In this document: positions 1 through 8,260 of the stretch, piece after piece
How positions within the stretch are numbered: position 1 is the first letter of the stretch
How the letters are laid out: each line of letters opens with the position of its first letter
Source of the DNA: SAR202 cluster bacterium AD-804-J14_MRT_500m
Lineage (GTDB): Bacteria; Chloroflexota; Dehalococcoidia; UBA3495; GCA-2712585
DNA length: 31,016 nucleotides
Direction: 5' to 3'
NCBI GenBank assembly: GCA_009391275.1
Contig: VEXF01000018.1
Span: 1-31,016, forward strand
Notes under the pieces: model-generated
The model's input: only the letters and a program-made list of their open reading frames with translations
Databases searched by the model: none
Told to the model about the DNA's origin: nothing
Program-made: the position numbers and the translations under genes

Positions 1-34
1 GTCCTCACCTAAAAAACATAGCGAAGGGGGCTCA

Positions 35-616
35 ATGATAGATCAATATGACATGATGTCTGTGGTAGAGAAGCATCGTACCGACGAGATAGTGATTGCA
101 TGCGAACGGGCTAATACCGCTTGGCCGACTATCAGCACTAAACCAGATCTCGATACATCTTCTTCTGTCATGGGAAAGGGTTCGTCTATTGCCCTAGGCA
201 TTGCGTTAGCAAAACCTGATACCAAGGTTATAGTGTTCGATGGTGATGGAAGTTTGCTGATGAATTTAGGGACCCTTGCAACAATAGCTAATAAGAAACC
301 TAAGAATCTCTACCATATCGTGATTGAAAATGGTATGTACGCTACTACGGGCGGACAACCTTTACCGGCGGGAGATCAAATTTCCCTCATTGGCCTTTCA
401 AAAGAAGCTGGATATGCCTCCGTATTCCAGTTTGATGATTTAGAAGAATTTACCAACCGTTGGCAAGGGGTGCTTCAGGAACCTGGCCCCGTGTTTATCT
501 CCGTTAAAACAGTCCCGAACCCGCGCCCCAAGGATGAAATCTTGGATGACCCTAAAGATTCCCGCAGATCTATGCCAGAGTCCTTCGTTTTTCTTCGTAA
601 AGAATTGAGTGAATAG
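35..616 (+). CDS. ThDP-dependent 2-oxoacid decarboxylase, beta (ThDP-binding C-terminal) subunit
   Basis: This 193-residue protein is the ThDP-binding half of a two-subunit decarboxylase of the sulfopyruvate/phosphonopyruvate decarboxylase type (ComE-like). The ThDP/Mg motif is visible as GDGS at residues 70-73 with the downstream Asn at 99 (ENGMY), and the preceding segment MGKGSSIALGIALA is typical of the family. The family needs an alpha subunit carrying the catalytic Glu; that gene would lie just upstream, outside the window. The ATG has a GGGGG Shine-Dalgarno stretch five bases before it, although the frame stays open to the window edge, so an upstream start or a fusion cannot be excluded. 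It precedes the allH-fdrA-allG-like genes on the same strand by about 200 bases, suggesting a shared role in 2-oxoacid or ureide breakdown. The substrate is not readable from the sequence. Confidence 0.8.
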   Translation: MIDQYDMMSVVEKHRTDEIVIACERANTAWPTISTKPDLDTSSSVMGKGSSIALGIALAKPDTKVIVFDGDGSLLMNLGTLATIANKKPKNLYHIVIENGMYATTGGQPLPAGDQISLIGLSKEAGYASVFQFDDLEEFTNRWQGVLQEPGPVFISVKTVPNPRPKDEILDDPKDSRRSMPESFVFLRKELSE

Positions 617-824
617 GCATTCTTAGATTCACACTAAACCAGTACTTGTAGCTAGCAGTCTCTCGATTTTCCTTTGAAAACCGGGGAGTTCTGTGCAAGA
701 CCATTGCATTGGTAGCGTTTCCTCAGACCCACCTCACAACTCCAAACATACTTGTGCCACGGTTGTATAGGGTAGGAAACGTGGAGATGTCGGGTCGTAT
801 GTATAATATAGGTTGTAATGTGAG

Positions 825-1850
825 TTGCGCGTGGCCATTTCGAATACATATCAAATCATCTCCTGTAGTGCAGATCTGGTTCAACCTGGCCAAAATGTGG
901 AGTTATGGGGTAGCGTGATAGCGGTATTTCCCTTGTGCATATATGTAAAAAGCACAACCAATAAGATCGTTTGTATCGCCGATAAAGCTTTGGATGACGG
1001 CCCGGGCCGCCTTCGCGCAGATTTTTTGACACCGCCAATATCGCAGGTTAAAGATGGAGATTTGGTGACTACTCTTGGCACAAACCTGTATCTTGGGGAT
1101 GTAGCTATTATAAGAACCGACCGAGCAGAAATTTGGTCTCCACCTTCGGTTAGTTCTTTGGGCAGCCTAGACGAAATATTAAGCGCTATGCGCTGTTTAT
1201 CCAGCAAGTTAGAGAAAGACATACCTAAGGCCGGATTATCATCGGTGTTGATATGGACAGAGGACTTGGTTAACGGCGTCGCACCAGATCAGTATGGCTG
1301 TGATATCGTGGTTAGCCGCAGTATTCTTGGGTTGAAAGACTTGGTAATCGGATGGTCCACTGCTGACCGAGACAGAATATCCAGGGGAGTTGCCCAACTC
1401 ATAGGACTAGGTCCTGGTCTTACCCCTTCAGGAGATGATCTTCTGGCTGGGATGTTAATTGCACTGAAACAAATTCAAAAAATTAATCCGGAGTTTGTTG
1501 GAAATGCAGCGACAGAAATGCTGGCATCTGAAATAGCTGGGCATGCTTGCACAGGGACAAATGCTATCAGCAGCGAAATGCTGTGTCACGCGATAAAAGG
1601 AAATTCGATCTGTTCGGTACATTGCCTTTTAATAGGTTTGTTAGATTCGAGATCGAGCAGCAAGACTACTAAATTTGCCCGGGATCTCGTATCGATTGGG
1701 CATACTTCTGGTTGGGATATGCTGGCAGGGATTTTCTTGGGACTCCATTTAGGACTACACAAGGTGAATATTGCGACATCAACAGCTGTAGGTGCATCAG
1801 ATTTATTTAGGGGCGCGTCTTGGTGGACTGGGAGAGTCGTTGAAAGCTAG
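825..1850 (+). CDS. allH: DUF2877 protein, AllH-type subunit of oxamate/oxalurate carbamoyltransferase
   Basis: About 341 residues with the DUF2877 hallmark GLGPGLTPSGDDLLAG near the middle, followed by TNAIS and, near the C-terminus, GHTSGWDMLAG. In Escherichia coli this family (YlbF, renamed AllH) is one of three subunits, with AllF (FdrA) and AllG (YlbE), that convert oxalurate and phosphate to oxamate and carbamoyl phosphate. The other two follow directly here, in the order H-F-G. The start is uncertain: TTG at 825 or GTG at 831 both fit, an in-frame stop lies at 816-818, and no clear Shine-Dalgarno is seen. The 617-824 spacer holds no convincing gene. Family assignment is strong; the exact substrate is inferred from family and context. 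Confidence 0.82.
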   Translation: MRVAISNTYQIISCSADLVQPGQNVELWGSVIAVFPLCIYVKSTTNKIVCIADKALDDGPGRLRADFLTPPISQVKDGDLVTTLGTNLYLGDVAIIRTDRAEIWSPPSVSSLGSLDEILSAMRCLSSKLEKDIPKAGLSSVLIWTEDLVNGVAPDQYGCDIVVSRSILGLKDLVIGWSTADRDRISRGVAQLIGLGPGLTPSGDDLLAGMLIALKQIQKINPEFVGNAATEMLASEIAGHACTGTNAISSEMLCHAIKGNSICSVHCLLIGLLDSRSSSKTTKFARDLVSIGHTSGWDMLAGIFLGLHLGLHKVNIATSTAVGASDLFRGASWWTGRVVES

Positions 1851-3423
1851 TAATACAATTTTCAAGAGCACCTATATGGACTCCATAGTTTTGATGCGTG
1901 TTTCTCAACAGCTGGAGAAAATCGACGGTGTGGTACAGGCAGCCGCGATTATGGGGACAGAAAACAACAAACTATTATTGAGAGAAGCCGGTCTCTTAAC
2001 AGATAAAGGGAATGCGGCCGGAGCAAACGATATTATTCTTGCAGTTTCACCTTCGTCTCCAACATTAGACTCAATTGTATTAGAACAAGCGCGAAATCTG
2101 CTTTCTGCTCAAAGATCTGCCAAAGATGGCTTCATCGAATATAGGCCAAAAACTTTGGGAGGGGCTTTGGACGTTATGCCTGATGCGAACCTCGCGGTTA
2201 TTTCTATCCCGGGAGAATATGCTTCTTATGAAGCTAGTAAGGCCCTGGACCTTGGTTTGAACGTCTTGCTATTTAGCGACAATGTTTCGTTGGATGATGA
2301 GATACAACTAAAAACTAGGGCTTACAGAAAAGGCCTTTTTATGCTGGGGCCAGATTGTGGAACTGCTATTATCAACACGATTCCTCTCGGATTTGCGAAC
2401 GTTGTTCCTGTGGGTCGTATAGGTTTGGTATCAGCATCTGGGACGGGTTTGCAACATATTACCTGTCTTTTAGATATCGCTGATGAAGGTGTATCCCATG
2501 CCATCGGTGTTGGAGGACGGGATCTAGATGATCGTGTTGGTGGAGTTATGATGCTGATGGGTCTTCAAGCTTTAGATAATGATCCGGATACTGAAGTTAT
2601 AGCGTTGGTTTCTAAACCAGCTGGACCACTGACGTGTCGTAAGGTCATAGATGTAGCTAGTAAGGCCTCGAAGCCTTGTGTCGTATGTTTTTTAGGTGAG
2701 GACTTGATACGAGAAAGTTACCCTAATGTATATTTCGAAAATACTTTAGAAGGTGCTGCCTCGAGAGTCCTAGGGATTTTGTCAGGGGAGGTGAAAATTC
2801 GGCTAAGTCTTCCACCGTTGCCAATGGGTTGGGTCGGAAAAAGCTTGGGGAGCTTATCGCAGGACTCTCGTAGAATAGTTGGGTTATTTTCTGGCGGCAC
2901 TCTTTGCTATGAAGCAGGTTTGGTCTTGCGTGAAATGCTTTCAGACCCAATATATTCTAACTTGAGTATGCGCGGGATAATTCCTTTTGACTCTGAATCA
3001 GAAACCTCTGCCCACACACTTCTGGATTTAGGTGATGATCAGTTCACTCGAGGACAGCCACATCCCATGATAGATCTTCGCGACAGATGCCGAAGACTTG
3101 TTCGTTCTGTAGAAGATCCTTCGGTGGGAATTATTCTAATAGATGTGGTGCTGGGGCTAAACTCGCACCCGGACCCAGCATCGGAACTGATTCCAGCTTT
3201 GAATGAAGCGGCGCGACGAGCATCGGATATGGGACGTACGATTACAAGCATAGTTTCGTTATGCGGGTCATCCAACGACCCTCAATCACTGGACGTTCAA
3301 AAAGAAGCCTTTTTGAAGGCGGGTGCTCTAGTGACTCAGAGCAACGCTCAGGCTGCTCGTGTGGCAGGTGGCGTCAGCATGGATGATCTGAATCTGCTCA
3401 TGAAGGAAAATTTTGAATGTTAA
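1840..3423 (+). CDS. fdrA: FdrA-family protein, AllF-type subunit of oxamate/oxalurate carbamoyltransferase
   Basis: About 527 residues from the TTG at 1840, close to the usual 500-555 of FdrA/AllF. The family resembles the alpha subunit of succinyl-CoA synthetase: a Rossmann-like N-terminal half with STYMDSIVLM and IMGTENNK, then GLVSASGTGLQ, and a C-terminal half with FSGGTLCYEAG and the conserved RGQPHPMID stretch. In E. coli AllF acts with AllG and AllH in carbamoyl transfer to and from oxamate. TTG at 1840 is chosen because GGAGAG precedes it and the family's N-terminal motif begins a few residues later; GTG at 1792 is the longer alternative. It overlaps the end of allH by 11 bases and the next frame by 7, so the genes are probably translationally coupled. 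No carbamate kinase gene is seen in the window. Confidence 0.85.
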   Translation: MKASNTIFKSTYMDSIVLMRVSQQLEKIDGVVQAAAIMGTENNKLLLREAGLLTDKGNAAGANDIILAVSPSSPTLDSIVLEQARNLLSAQRSAKDGFIEYRPKTLGGALDVMPDANLAVISIPGEYASYEASKALDLGLNVLLFSDNVSLDDEIQLKTRAYRKGLFMLGPDCGTAIINTIPLGFANVVPVGRIGLVSASGTGLQHITCLLDIADEGVSHAIGVGGRDLDDRVGGVMMLMGLQALDNDPDTEVIALVSKPAGPLTCRKVIDVASKASKPCVVCFLGEDLIRESYPNVYFENTLEGAASRVLGILSGEVKIRLSLPPLPMGWVGKSLGSLSQDSRRIVGLFSGGTLCYEAGLVLREMLSDPIYSNLSMRGIIPFDSESETSAHTLLDLGDDQFTRGQPHPMIDLRDRCRRLVRSVEDPSVGIILIDVVLGLNSHPDPASELIPALNEAARRASDMGRTITSIVSLCGSSNDPQSLDVQKEAFLKAGALVTQSNAQAARVAGGVSMDDLNLLMKENFEC

Positions 3424-3608
3424 GTAAGAGACTTAAAATCGTTAACTTGGGGTTAAGCATTTTTGCAGAATCATTGGAGGAACGTGGAGTTTCTGTTGTT
3501 CAAGTCAACTGGAAACCGCCAGCTGGGGGGGATTTACGATTGGCCGAAATGATTAGGAGGATCAGGAACATAAATCAGTCTAAACTTGATGATGTGGATG
3601 CATCATGA
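3417..3608 (+). CDS. Small protein matching the N-terminal segment of AllG/YlbE (split-off piece)
   Basis: A 63-residue frame between fdrA and the DUF1116 gene. Its sequence (KIVNLGLSIFAESL, then VNWKPPAGGD) matches, from memory of the family, the first 45 or so residues of E. coli AllG/YlbE, where the same motif is fused to the DUF1116 body. Here it is a separate frame: its ATG overlaps the fdrA stop and its own TGA overlaps the next ATG (ATGA), so all three frames are coupled. This is either a genuinely split subunit or a sequencing/natural frameshift in a linker. Clean start and stop overlaps on both sides favour a real split gene. It probably assembles with the neighbouring DUF1116 protein. 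Confidence 0.75.
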   Translation: MLSKRLKIVNLGLSIFAESLEERGVSVVQVNWKPPAGGDLRLAEMIRRIRNINQSKLDDVDAS

Positions 3609-4861
3609 GCTCCAATTTCGACATGTCAAACGCTAACAACATAGCCTTAGATCGGATGGTGAGTGGGGAACCTGTTCTGGTAGATATTTCGCCTGCCGGG
3701 GAGGTGATGCCAGATCTCGCAGACGGGCATATTTTACATGCAGGTCCACCAGTTGCTTGGCCAGATATGTGCGGTCCTATGAAGGCTGCAATCGTAGGAG
3801 CTATTCAATATGAAGGTTGGGCTGGCGATCAAGAAGCTGCACAAGAATTAGCGGAACACGGCCAGATTCAATTTAGGCCTAATCACGATTTAGGCGCAGT
3901 TGGGCCTATGACGGGAATAACTAGCCCGTCTATGCCGGTGTTCGTGGTTGAAAATCGAGTTTATGGGAACCGCGCCTTTTGTACTATCAATGAGGGACTC
4001 GGGAAAGTTCTCCGATTTGGCGCTAGTGATTCTTCAGTTATTGAGAGATTAAGGTGGATACAAAGTACCTTAGGTCCGGTCCTTAAAAATACGGTAATAA
4101 ATGCTGGAGGAGTCGAACTCCGGCCGATAATGGGCCGTGCTCTTAGCATGGGTGACGAGATGCATCAGAGAAACGTTGCTGCGACATCTCTTTTTCTGAG
4201 ACAGGTAGCACCTTACGTAGTTAGATCTGGCAATAAAACGCGGCAGATGTTCGACACGCTAGATTTCATAGCTGCGAATGACCAATTTTTCCTTAATCTT
4301 GGAATGGCGGCTGCCAAGTCTGTAATGGATACGATTGCTGATATCCCTGGATCTACGGTCGTTTGGGCCATGAGTAGGAACGGAAAGGATTTTGGTATTA
4401 GAGTCAGTGGTGCTGGGAGCTTATGGTTCACAGCCCCGTCGCTGATGCCGGATGGGTTGTATTTTCCAGGATTCGAATCTAGAGACGCCAATCCTGATAT
4501 TGGCGATAGTGCGATTCTTGAAGCCATGGGGTTAGGTGGATTTGCTATGGCGGCTTCGCCTGCAGTTGTCGGATTCGTTGGTGCGGGGTCCTATAGCGAC
4601 GCAGTTAACTATACACGTGAGATGTCGGAGATTTGCCAAGGGCGGAACCAACAACTCACCATACCCGCCTTAGATTTCCAAGGGATTTCAAGTGGCATAG
4701 ATATCATTAAAGTAGTTGAGAGTGGAATAACGCCTGTGATCAATACTGGCATTGCCCATAAAGAAGCTGGCGTCGGGCAAATCGGAGCGGGCATAGTTAG
4801 AGCCCCAATGAATTGTTTTGTGCGGGCATTGGAGCACATAGCGTGTTCCTTAACAGATTAG
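3605..4861 (+). CDS. allG: DUF1116 protein, AllG-type subunit of oxamate/oxalurate carbamoyltransferase (main body)
   Basis: 418 residues forming the DUF1116 body: ILHAGPPVAWPDMCGPMKAA near the N-terminus, ALSMGDEMHQRN in the middle, WAMSRNGKDFGIRVSG, and the C-terminal INTGIAHKEAGVGQIGAGIV. These match the E. coli AllG pattern segment by segment. The usual first 45-60 residues are missing and are encoded by the preceding small frame, which it overlaps by ATGA. With FdrA and the DUF2877 protein it completes a three-component carbamoyltransferase of the oxalurate pathway (purine/allantoin breakdown in E. coli). It is the last gene of the operon; the next gene is convergent. Function by family is good; the physiological substrate in this organism is inference. 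Confidence 0.86.
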   Translation: MSSNFDMSNANNIALDRMVSGEPVLVDISPAGEVMPDLADGHILHAGPPVAWPDMCGPMKAAIVGAIQYEGWAGDQEAAQELAEHGQIQFRPNHDLGAVGPMTGITSPSMPVFVVENRVYGNRAFCTINEGLGKVLRFGASDSSVIERLRWIQSTLGPVLKNTVINAGGVELRPIMGRALSMGDEMHQRNVAATSLFLRQVAPYVVRSGNKTRQMFDTLDFIAANDQFFLNLGMAAAKSVMDTIADIPGSTVVWAMSRNGKDFGIRVSGAGSLWFTAPSLMPDGLYFPGFESRDANPDIGDSAILEAMGLGGFAMAASPAVVGFVGAGSYSDAVNYTREMSEICQGRNQQLTIPALDFQGISSGIDIIKVVESGITPVINTGIAHKEAGVGQIGAGIVRAPMNCFVRALEHIACSLTD

Positions 4862-5033
4862 CCACGAATAATTTTGGCGCCACGTGTAACGATTGGTTTA
4901 TACGTCGACCATTCGATTTTGGTGGTTTAAAATCTAGGTAAATCTATGACAGAAATATTGGGTCTTGGATGGTAACCGCTCTGCCGGTGTACCTTAGTCT
5001 ATAAATTCTTAAAATCGGCGATTAACAGCCCGT

Positions 5034-5078
5034 TTTGCCATTTGTCGTGACGTTTTCGTTGGCAGCGATGATGGCAAA
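5034..5078. other. Inverted repeat between convergent genes
   Basis: TTTGCCAT at 5034-5041 pairs perfectly with ATGGCAAA at 5071-5078 around a 29-base loop, directly beyond the stop codon of the minus-strand epoxide hydrolase. It may help end transcription of the two convergent operons, but there is no run of T on either side, and the loop is long. The rest of 4862-5033 shows nothing recognisable. Confidence 0.25.
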
Positions 5079-6236
5079 TCAATCATGACGCAATGGGCGA
5101 AAGAACTCTTTTATGTCATTAGCCAGTAATTCGGGTTCTTCGGAAGCTGCAAAATGCCCACCTTTCGGCATTTCTGTCCACCGCTGGACGTTAAATGTTC
5201 TTTCGGCCCATTCTCTAGGTGGATGACTTAATTCTTTCGGGAATTGGCATATTGCTGATGGAACATTGATCCGGTCGTTAGCGCTAATTCGCCATGGAGT
5301 ATGTAAACCTTCGTAGTACAGCCTTGACGATGAGTTTATTGTTTGTGTTGCCCAGTACATCGTAACGTTAGTTAGTAGTTCGTCTTTACTAAAACTATTC
5401 TCCAACACTCCACCGCAATCACTCCACGCTCGAAATTTTTCTACAATCCACGCAGCTAAACCTGCGGGCGAATCGTTCAAACCGTAACCTAAGGTTTGAG
5501 GTTTCGTTGCTTGGATGTGAAAATATCCGCCTTCGTTCTGTGTCCATGTATTACGTTCTTCTGCCAAGGCTATCTCTGATTCGCTTAACCCACGGCTCCC
5601 TTCTCCTAAATAGGGACTTACGCCGCTGATCGAAGTAACATGGATTCCGGTGATGTGCTTGGCGAAGTCGTAACCCATACGGGCTGTTACTGTGGCGCCC
5701 CAATCTCCTCCAGCTGCTCCGTATCGTGTGTATTTGAGCCCCTGGGTCATGATGCGGTTCCATATATCTGATATATGGGCGACGTTCATTCCCGGTTTCT
5801 GAGGGCGACCTGAGAATCCGTACCCCGGCAGGGATGGCGCGATGACGTCAAAGGAATCGGATGGATCTCCACCATGCGAAGCAGGATCTGTCAGAAATGG
5901 AATTAACTTCACCATTTCTAGAGATGAACTAGGCCATCCGTGGGTAATGATGATTGGAAACGGACTGGGACCTCTCCCTTTCTCATGAATGAAGTGAATA
6001 GCTAAGTCGCCGGTATCCGCCTTAAAATGCTGAAACTTGTTGATGGCTTCCTGTTGTCTATCCCAATCGAATTCGTTTACCCAGTAATCCACCAGTTCCT
6101 TGATGTAGCCTAGGTTGGCACCATAATCCCATCCGGACTCGTCTATTTCATCTGGCCATCTGGTTTGGATCAGACGCGACTTTAAATCATTTATAACAGA
6201 TTCCGATATGTTAACTACGAACGGCTCAATGTTCAT
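5079..6236 (-). CDS. Epoxide hydrolase of the EHN-domain alpha/beta hydrolase family
   Basis: 385 residues, the usual size for microsomal-type epoxide hydrolases. The N-terminal EHN domain (about residues 3-110) contains RLIQTRWPDE and DWDRQQEAINKF. The catalytic domain shows the oxyanion motif HGWP at 99-102, the nucleophile elbow AAGGDWGATV with Asp178, and a late catalytic His in KGGHFAASEEPELLA. Such enzymes open epoxides through an ester intermediate on Asp. No signal peptide is evident, so it is probably cytoplasmic. The ATG is preceded by AGGAG at good spacing. It is transcribed toward the allFGH-like operon and divergently from the TPR gene. The real substrate is unknown; many relatives are annotated only by fold. 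Confidence 0.9.
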   Translation of the reverse strand: MNIEPFVVNISESVINDLKSRLIQTRWPDEIDESGWDYGANLGYIKELVDYWVNEFDWDRQQEAINKFQHFKADTGDLAIHFIHEKGRGPSPFPIIITHGWPSSSLEMVKLIPFLTDPASHGGDPSDSFDVIAPSLPGYGFSGRPQKPGMNVAHISDIWNRIMTQGLKYTRYGAAGGDWGATVTARMGYDFAKHITGIHVTSISGVSPYLGEGSRGLSESEIALAEERNTWTQNEGGYFHIQATKPQTLGYGLNDSPAGLAAWIVEKFRAWSDCGGVLENSFSKDELLTNVTMYWATQTINSSSRLYYEGLHTPWRISANDRINVPSAICQFPKELSHPPREWAERTFNVQRWTEMPKGGHFAASEEPELLANDIKEFFRPLRHD

Positions 6237-6445
6237 TCACTACTCCTATTGCATGTTCTTAGTCGTCATGAGTTGGTTGAATTCAATATGCAATGATATT
6301 CTTTCGAATTTGCAGATTCTCGTTGTTGGATAAGCTGCTATCTGATACAGATATTCAGTCAATAGAATTGGTTTGAATCAGTAAAAGTTCTTGTCGTTTA
6401 CGTAGGTTGGATGATAGGCTCCATGCTCAGGAAGGTATTAAGGTA

Positions 6446-7009
6446 ATGGTAGATCATGAACAAAACGACGATGTAGTTGATCCTGTGGCTATGTTACAAG
6501 ATTCTGTAGAGCAACTTACATCACAGATCAAGAAAAATCCAGAAGATGCAGAATCATATTATCATCGGGGTGTTCTCTTTGGGCAATTGGTTGACCCGCA
6601 AAGTGCTATTCAGGATTTCGATCGCGCCATCAGTCTAGACAGAGATAATGCCGAAGCTTACTACAACCGTGGATTGGCCTATGTTCATTTGAAAGATCAG
6701 ATTACCGCGATAGAAGACTTTACTGCAGCGGTCAATCTCAATTCCAATCATGCAGATGCGTATAACAACCGAGCGGCGGCCTTATTTGAACTGGGACGAT
6801 TTGAACAAGCACTAGCTGATGCTGATATCGCTATAGGTTTGCGTCCTGACTTCGCGTCCCCATACGCCATCCGTGCGTTAGCTAACACAAGCTTAGGACG
6901 GTCAAAAGATGCTGTGGTAAATGCTGAAAAAGCTGAGGAACTGGGCTTCGACCGGCAAATGCTTAGACATTTTATGTTGCAGTCTGGGGGAGGTCGTCGA
7001 TTACTGTAG
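6446..7009 (+). CDS. Tetratricopeptide repeat protein
   Basis: About 187 residues built mostly of TPR units. Four consecutive 34-residue repeats are visible: AESYYHRGVLF, AEAYYNRGLAY, ADAYNNRAAAL and ASPYAIRALAN each begin a unit, with the typical AIxDFxxAIxL second helices. TPR proteins are protein-interaction scaffolds; no catalytic domain or membrane segment is present. The ATG at 6446 is preferred because GAAGG lies about ten bases upstream; a TTG at 6407 would add 13 residues. It stands alone, divergent from the epoxide hydrolase and convergent with the SDR gene, so context gives no partner. Confidence 0.82.
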   Translation: MVDHEQNDDVVDPVAMLQDSVEQLTSQIKKNPEDAESYYHRGVLFGQLVDPQSAIQDFDRAISLDRDNAEAYYNRGLAYVHLKDQITAIEDFTAAVNLNSNHADAYNNRAAALFELGRFEQALADADIAIGLRPDFASPYAIRALANTSLGRSKDAVVNAEKAEELGFDRQMLRHFMLQSGGGRRLL

Positions 7010-7147
7010 TTTCAGACGCGCACGGTTATCAATGAGGTCTTTGATGTTTTGTATGTTGTAAGGATACCTAAAATATAAGTGTGGGGATCGTCGGTTTATT
7101 CCTAAAGTTTGAATGATAGTTAGTACCTTTTTGGTTATCCCGTCAGA

Positions 7148-7164
7148 ATGGCCGTACGGGCCAT
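7148..7164. terminator. Small hairpin between convergent genes
   Basis: ATGGCC and GGCCAT form a six-base-pair stem around GTACG, touching the last base of the SDR stop codon, in the spacer between the convergent TPR and SDR genes. It may contribute to termination in either direction, but no U-tract follows, so this is a weak call. Confidence 0.25.
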
Positions 7165-8006
7165 CAAAACTTTGGCACAGTTGTGGACGGTGTTAGTTGT
7201 ATTTCATGAGTCCAGCAGCACCTATCCTGTGTATGGAGGTAAAAGAATGCCTCTGCGATTTTTACAGGATTCATAATATCGTCAGGCCTCTCTTTCGCTC
7301 TCGACAGTGAGCGTGTTCCTGGCGAATCAATGAGGCCGTCGATTATTATGTTGGCTACGTGCACTCCATGGACGGAATATTCCTCTGTTAGTACCTGGGC
7401 CAGTGTTCGCATTAGGACTCGTGGGTAATAAAGTGATTCCCCCGTATGCCGTTTGTGTCCGCGTAAGGAAAATGCGTTATTAGATATCAGGAATGATCCA
7501 CTCCTGTTCTCGCGCATTGCCGGGAGTACTTCTTTGGCTACGAGAAAGGGTCCGCGACCGGAGATGTGTAGTGCCGTATCAAGCATTTCAACGGGGACGT
7601 GTTCAAGCAGATCCTTGTCAGGTGGAAGTTCACGCCCGTCCATGTATCCTGCGTTGTAGACCAGTACTTGGGGGTCACCGGCCTCTCTTCGAATAATTGC
7701 GAAGGCTTCTTCTATAGATTCTCGAGATGTGAGATCCAACTCGACTGTCATGCATTCACCACCCTGATCCCTGATCTCGGTCTCTAGATTTTCGGCATTC
7801 GAAGCTTTTCGTGTTGTGAGAACCACGAAAAAGCCTTCTTGGGCAAACTTTTGGGCAACGGCGCCCCCGACCCCCCATCGGGCACCGATTGAAATGGCAG
7901 AGTCATCTAACTCTTTTCCGAATATAAACTTTGTGTTCTTACCGTCTGCCTGCCACTTGGAAGTTGCTCCTACGATCACTGCTAGTTCTTTACCGTTTGG
8001 GTTCAT
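7164..8006 (-). CDS. Atypical short-chain dehydrogenase/reductase (SDR)
   Basis: About 280 residues with an SDR fold: the nucleotide-binding loop GARWGVGGAVA, the LDLTSRESIEEAF segment, LVYNAGY (NAG motif) and a C-terminal IDSPGTR/LTP region. Two points are odd. Between the first beta strand (AVIVGATS) and the glycine-rich loop there is an insert of roughly 25-30 residues. In the catalytic region the expected YxxxK is replaced by a YYPRVLMR stretch with no lysine four residues after either tyrosine. It may therefore bind NAD(P) with altered chemistry or be non-catalytic. The ATG at 8006 is chosen over the GTG at 8027 since GGGA lies upstream of it and family proteins begin near the first strand. 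It follows the ThDP enzyme gene on the same strand after about 250 bases in which nothing else is evident. Confidence 0.8.
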   Translation of the reverse strand: MNPNGKELAVIVGATSKWQADGKNTKFIFGKELDDSAISIGARWGVGGAVAQKFAQEGFFVVLTTRKASNAENLETEIRDQGGECMTVELDLTSRESIEEAFAIIRREAGDPQVLVYNAGYMDGRELPPDKDLLEHVPVEMLDTALHISGRGPFLVAKEVLPAMRENRSGSFLISNNAFSLRGHKRHTGESLYYPRVLMRTLAQVLTEEYSVHGVHVANIIIDGLIDSPGTRSLSRAKERPDDIMNPVKIAEAFFYLHTQDRCCWTHEIQLTPSTTVPKF

Positions 8007-8260
8007 GTCGTTTATCGTCCCTGTCACACTGGTTTGATTTTATTGATCGATCTTGATGTGGCTCTTAGCTAGATTCATCTAATGGTACTAGAGTATGTGA
8101 ATCAATCAGTCAAAGTTAACTTCTGTAACTTCTATTGTGGTTGGGGTTGGGTAGTGCACACGATTTTATTTTCATGTCCAACAGATTGGCCATATGGTTC
8201 TTAAATATTCTTCCTACGAGGTGCTCGTTCTGAAGATCGGATGTGTTGTTGTGGATTGGC

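Noticed and set aside
652..918. Overlapping short frames on both strands in the spacer before allH (65, 69 residues)
   Set aside because: No ribosome site, no recognisable motif, and one overlaps the start of the real allH frame.
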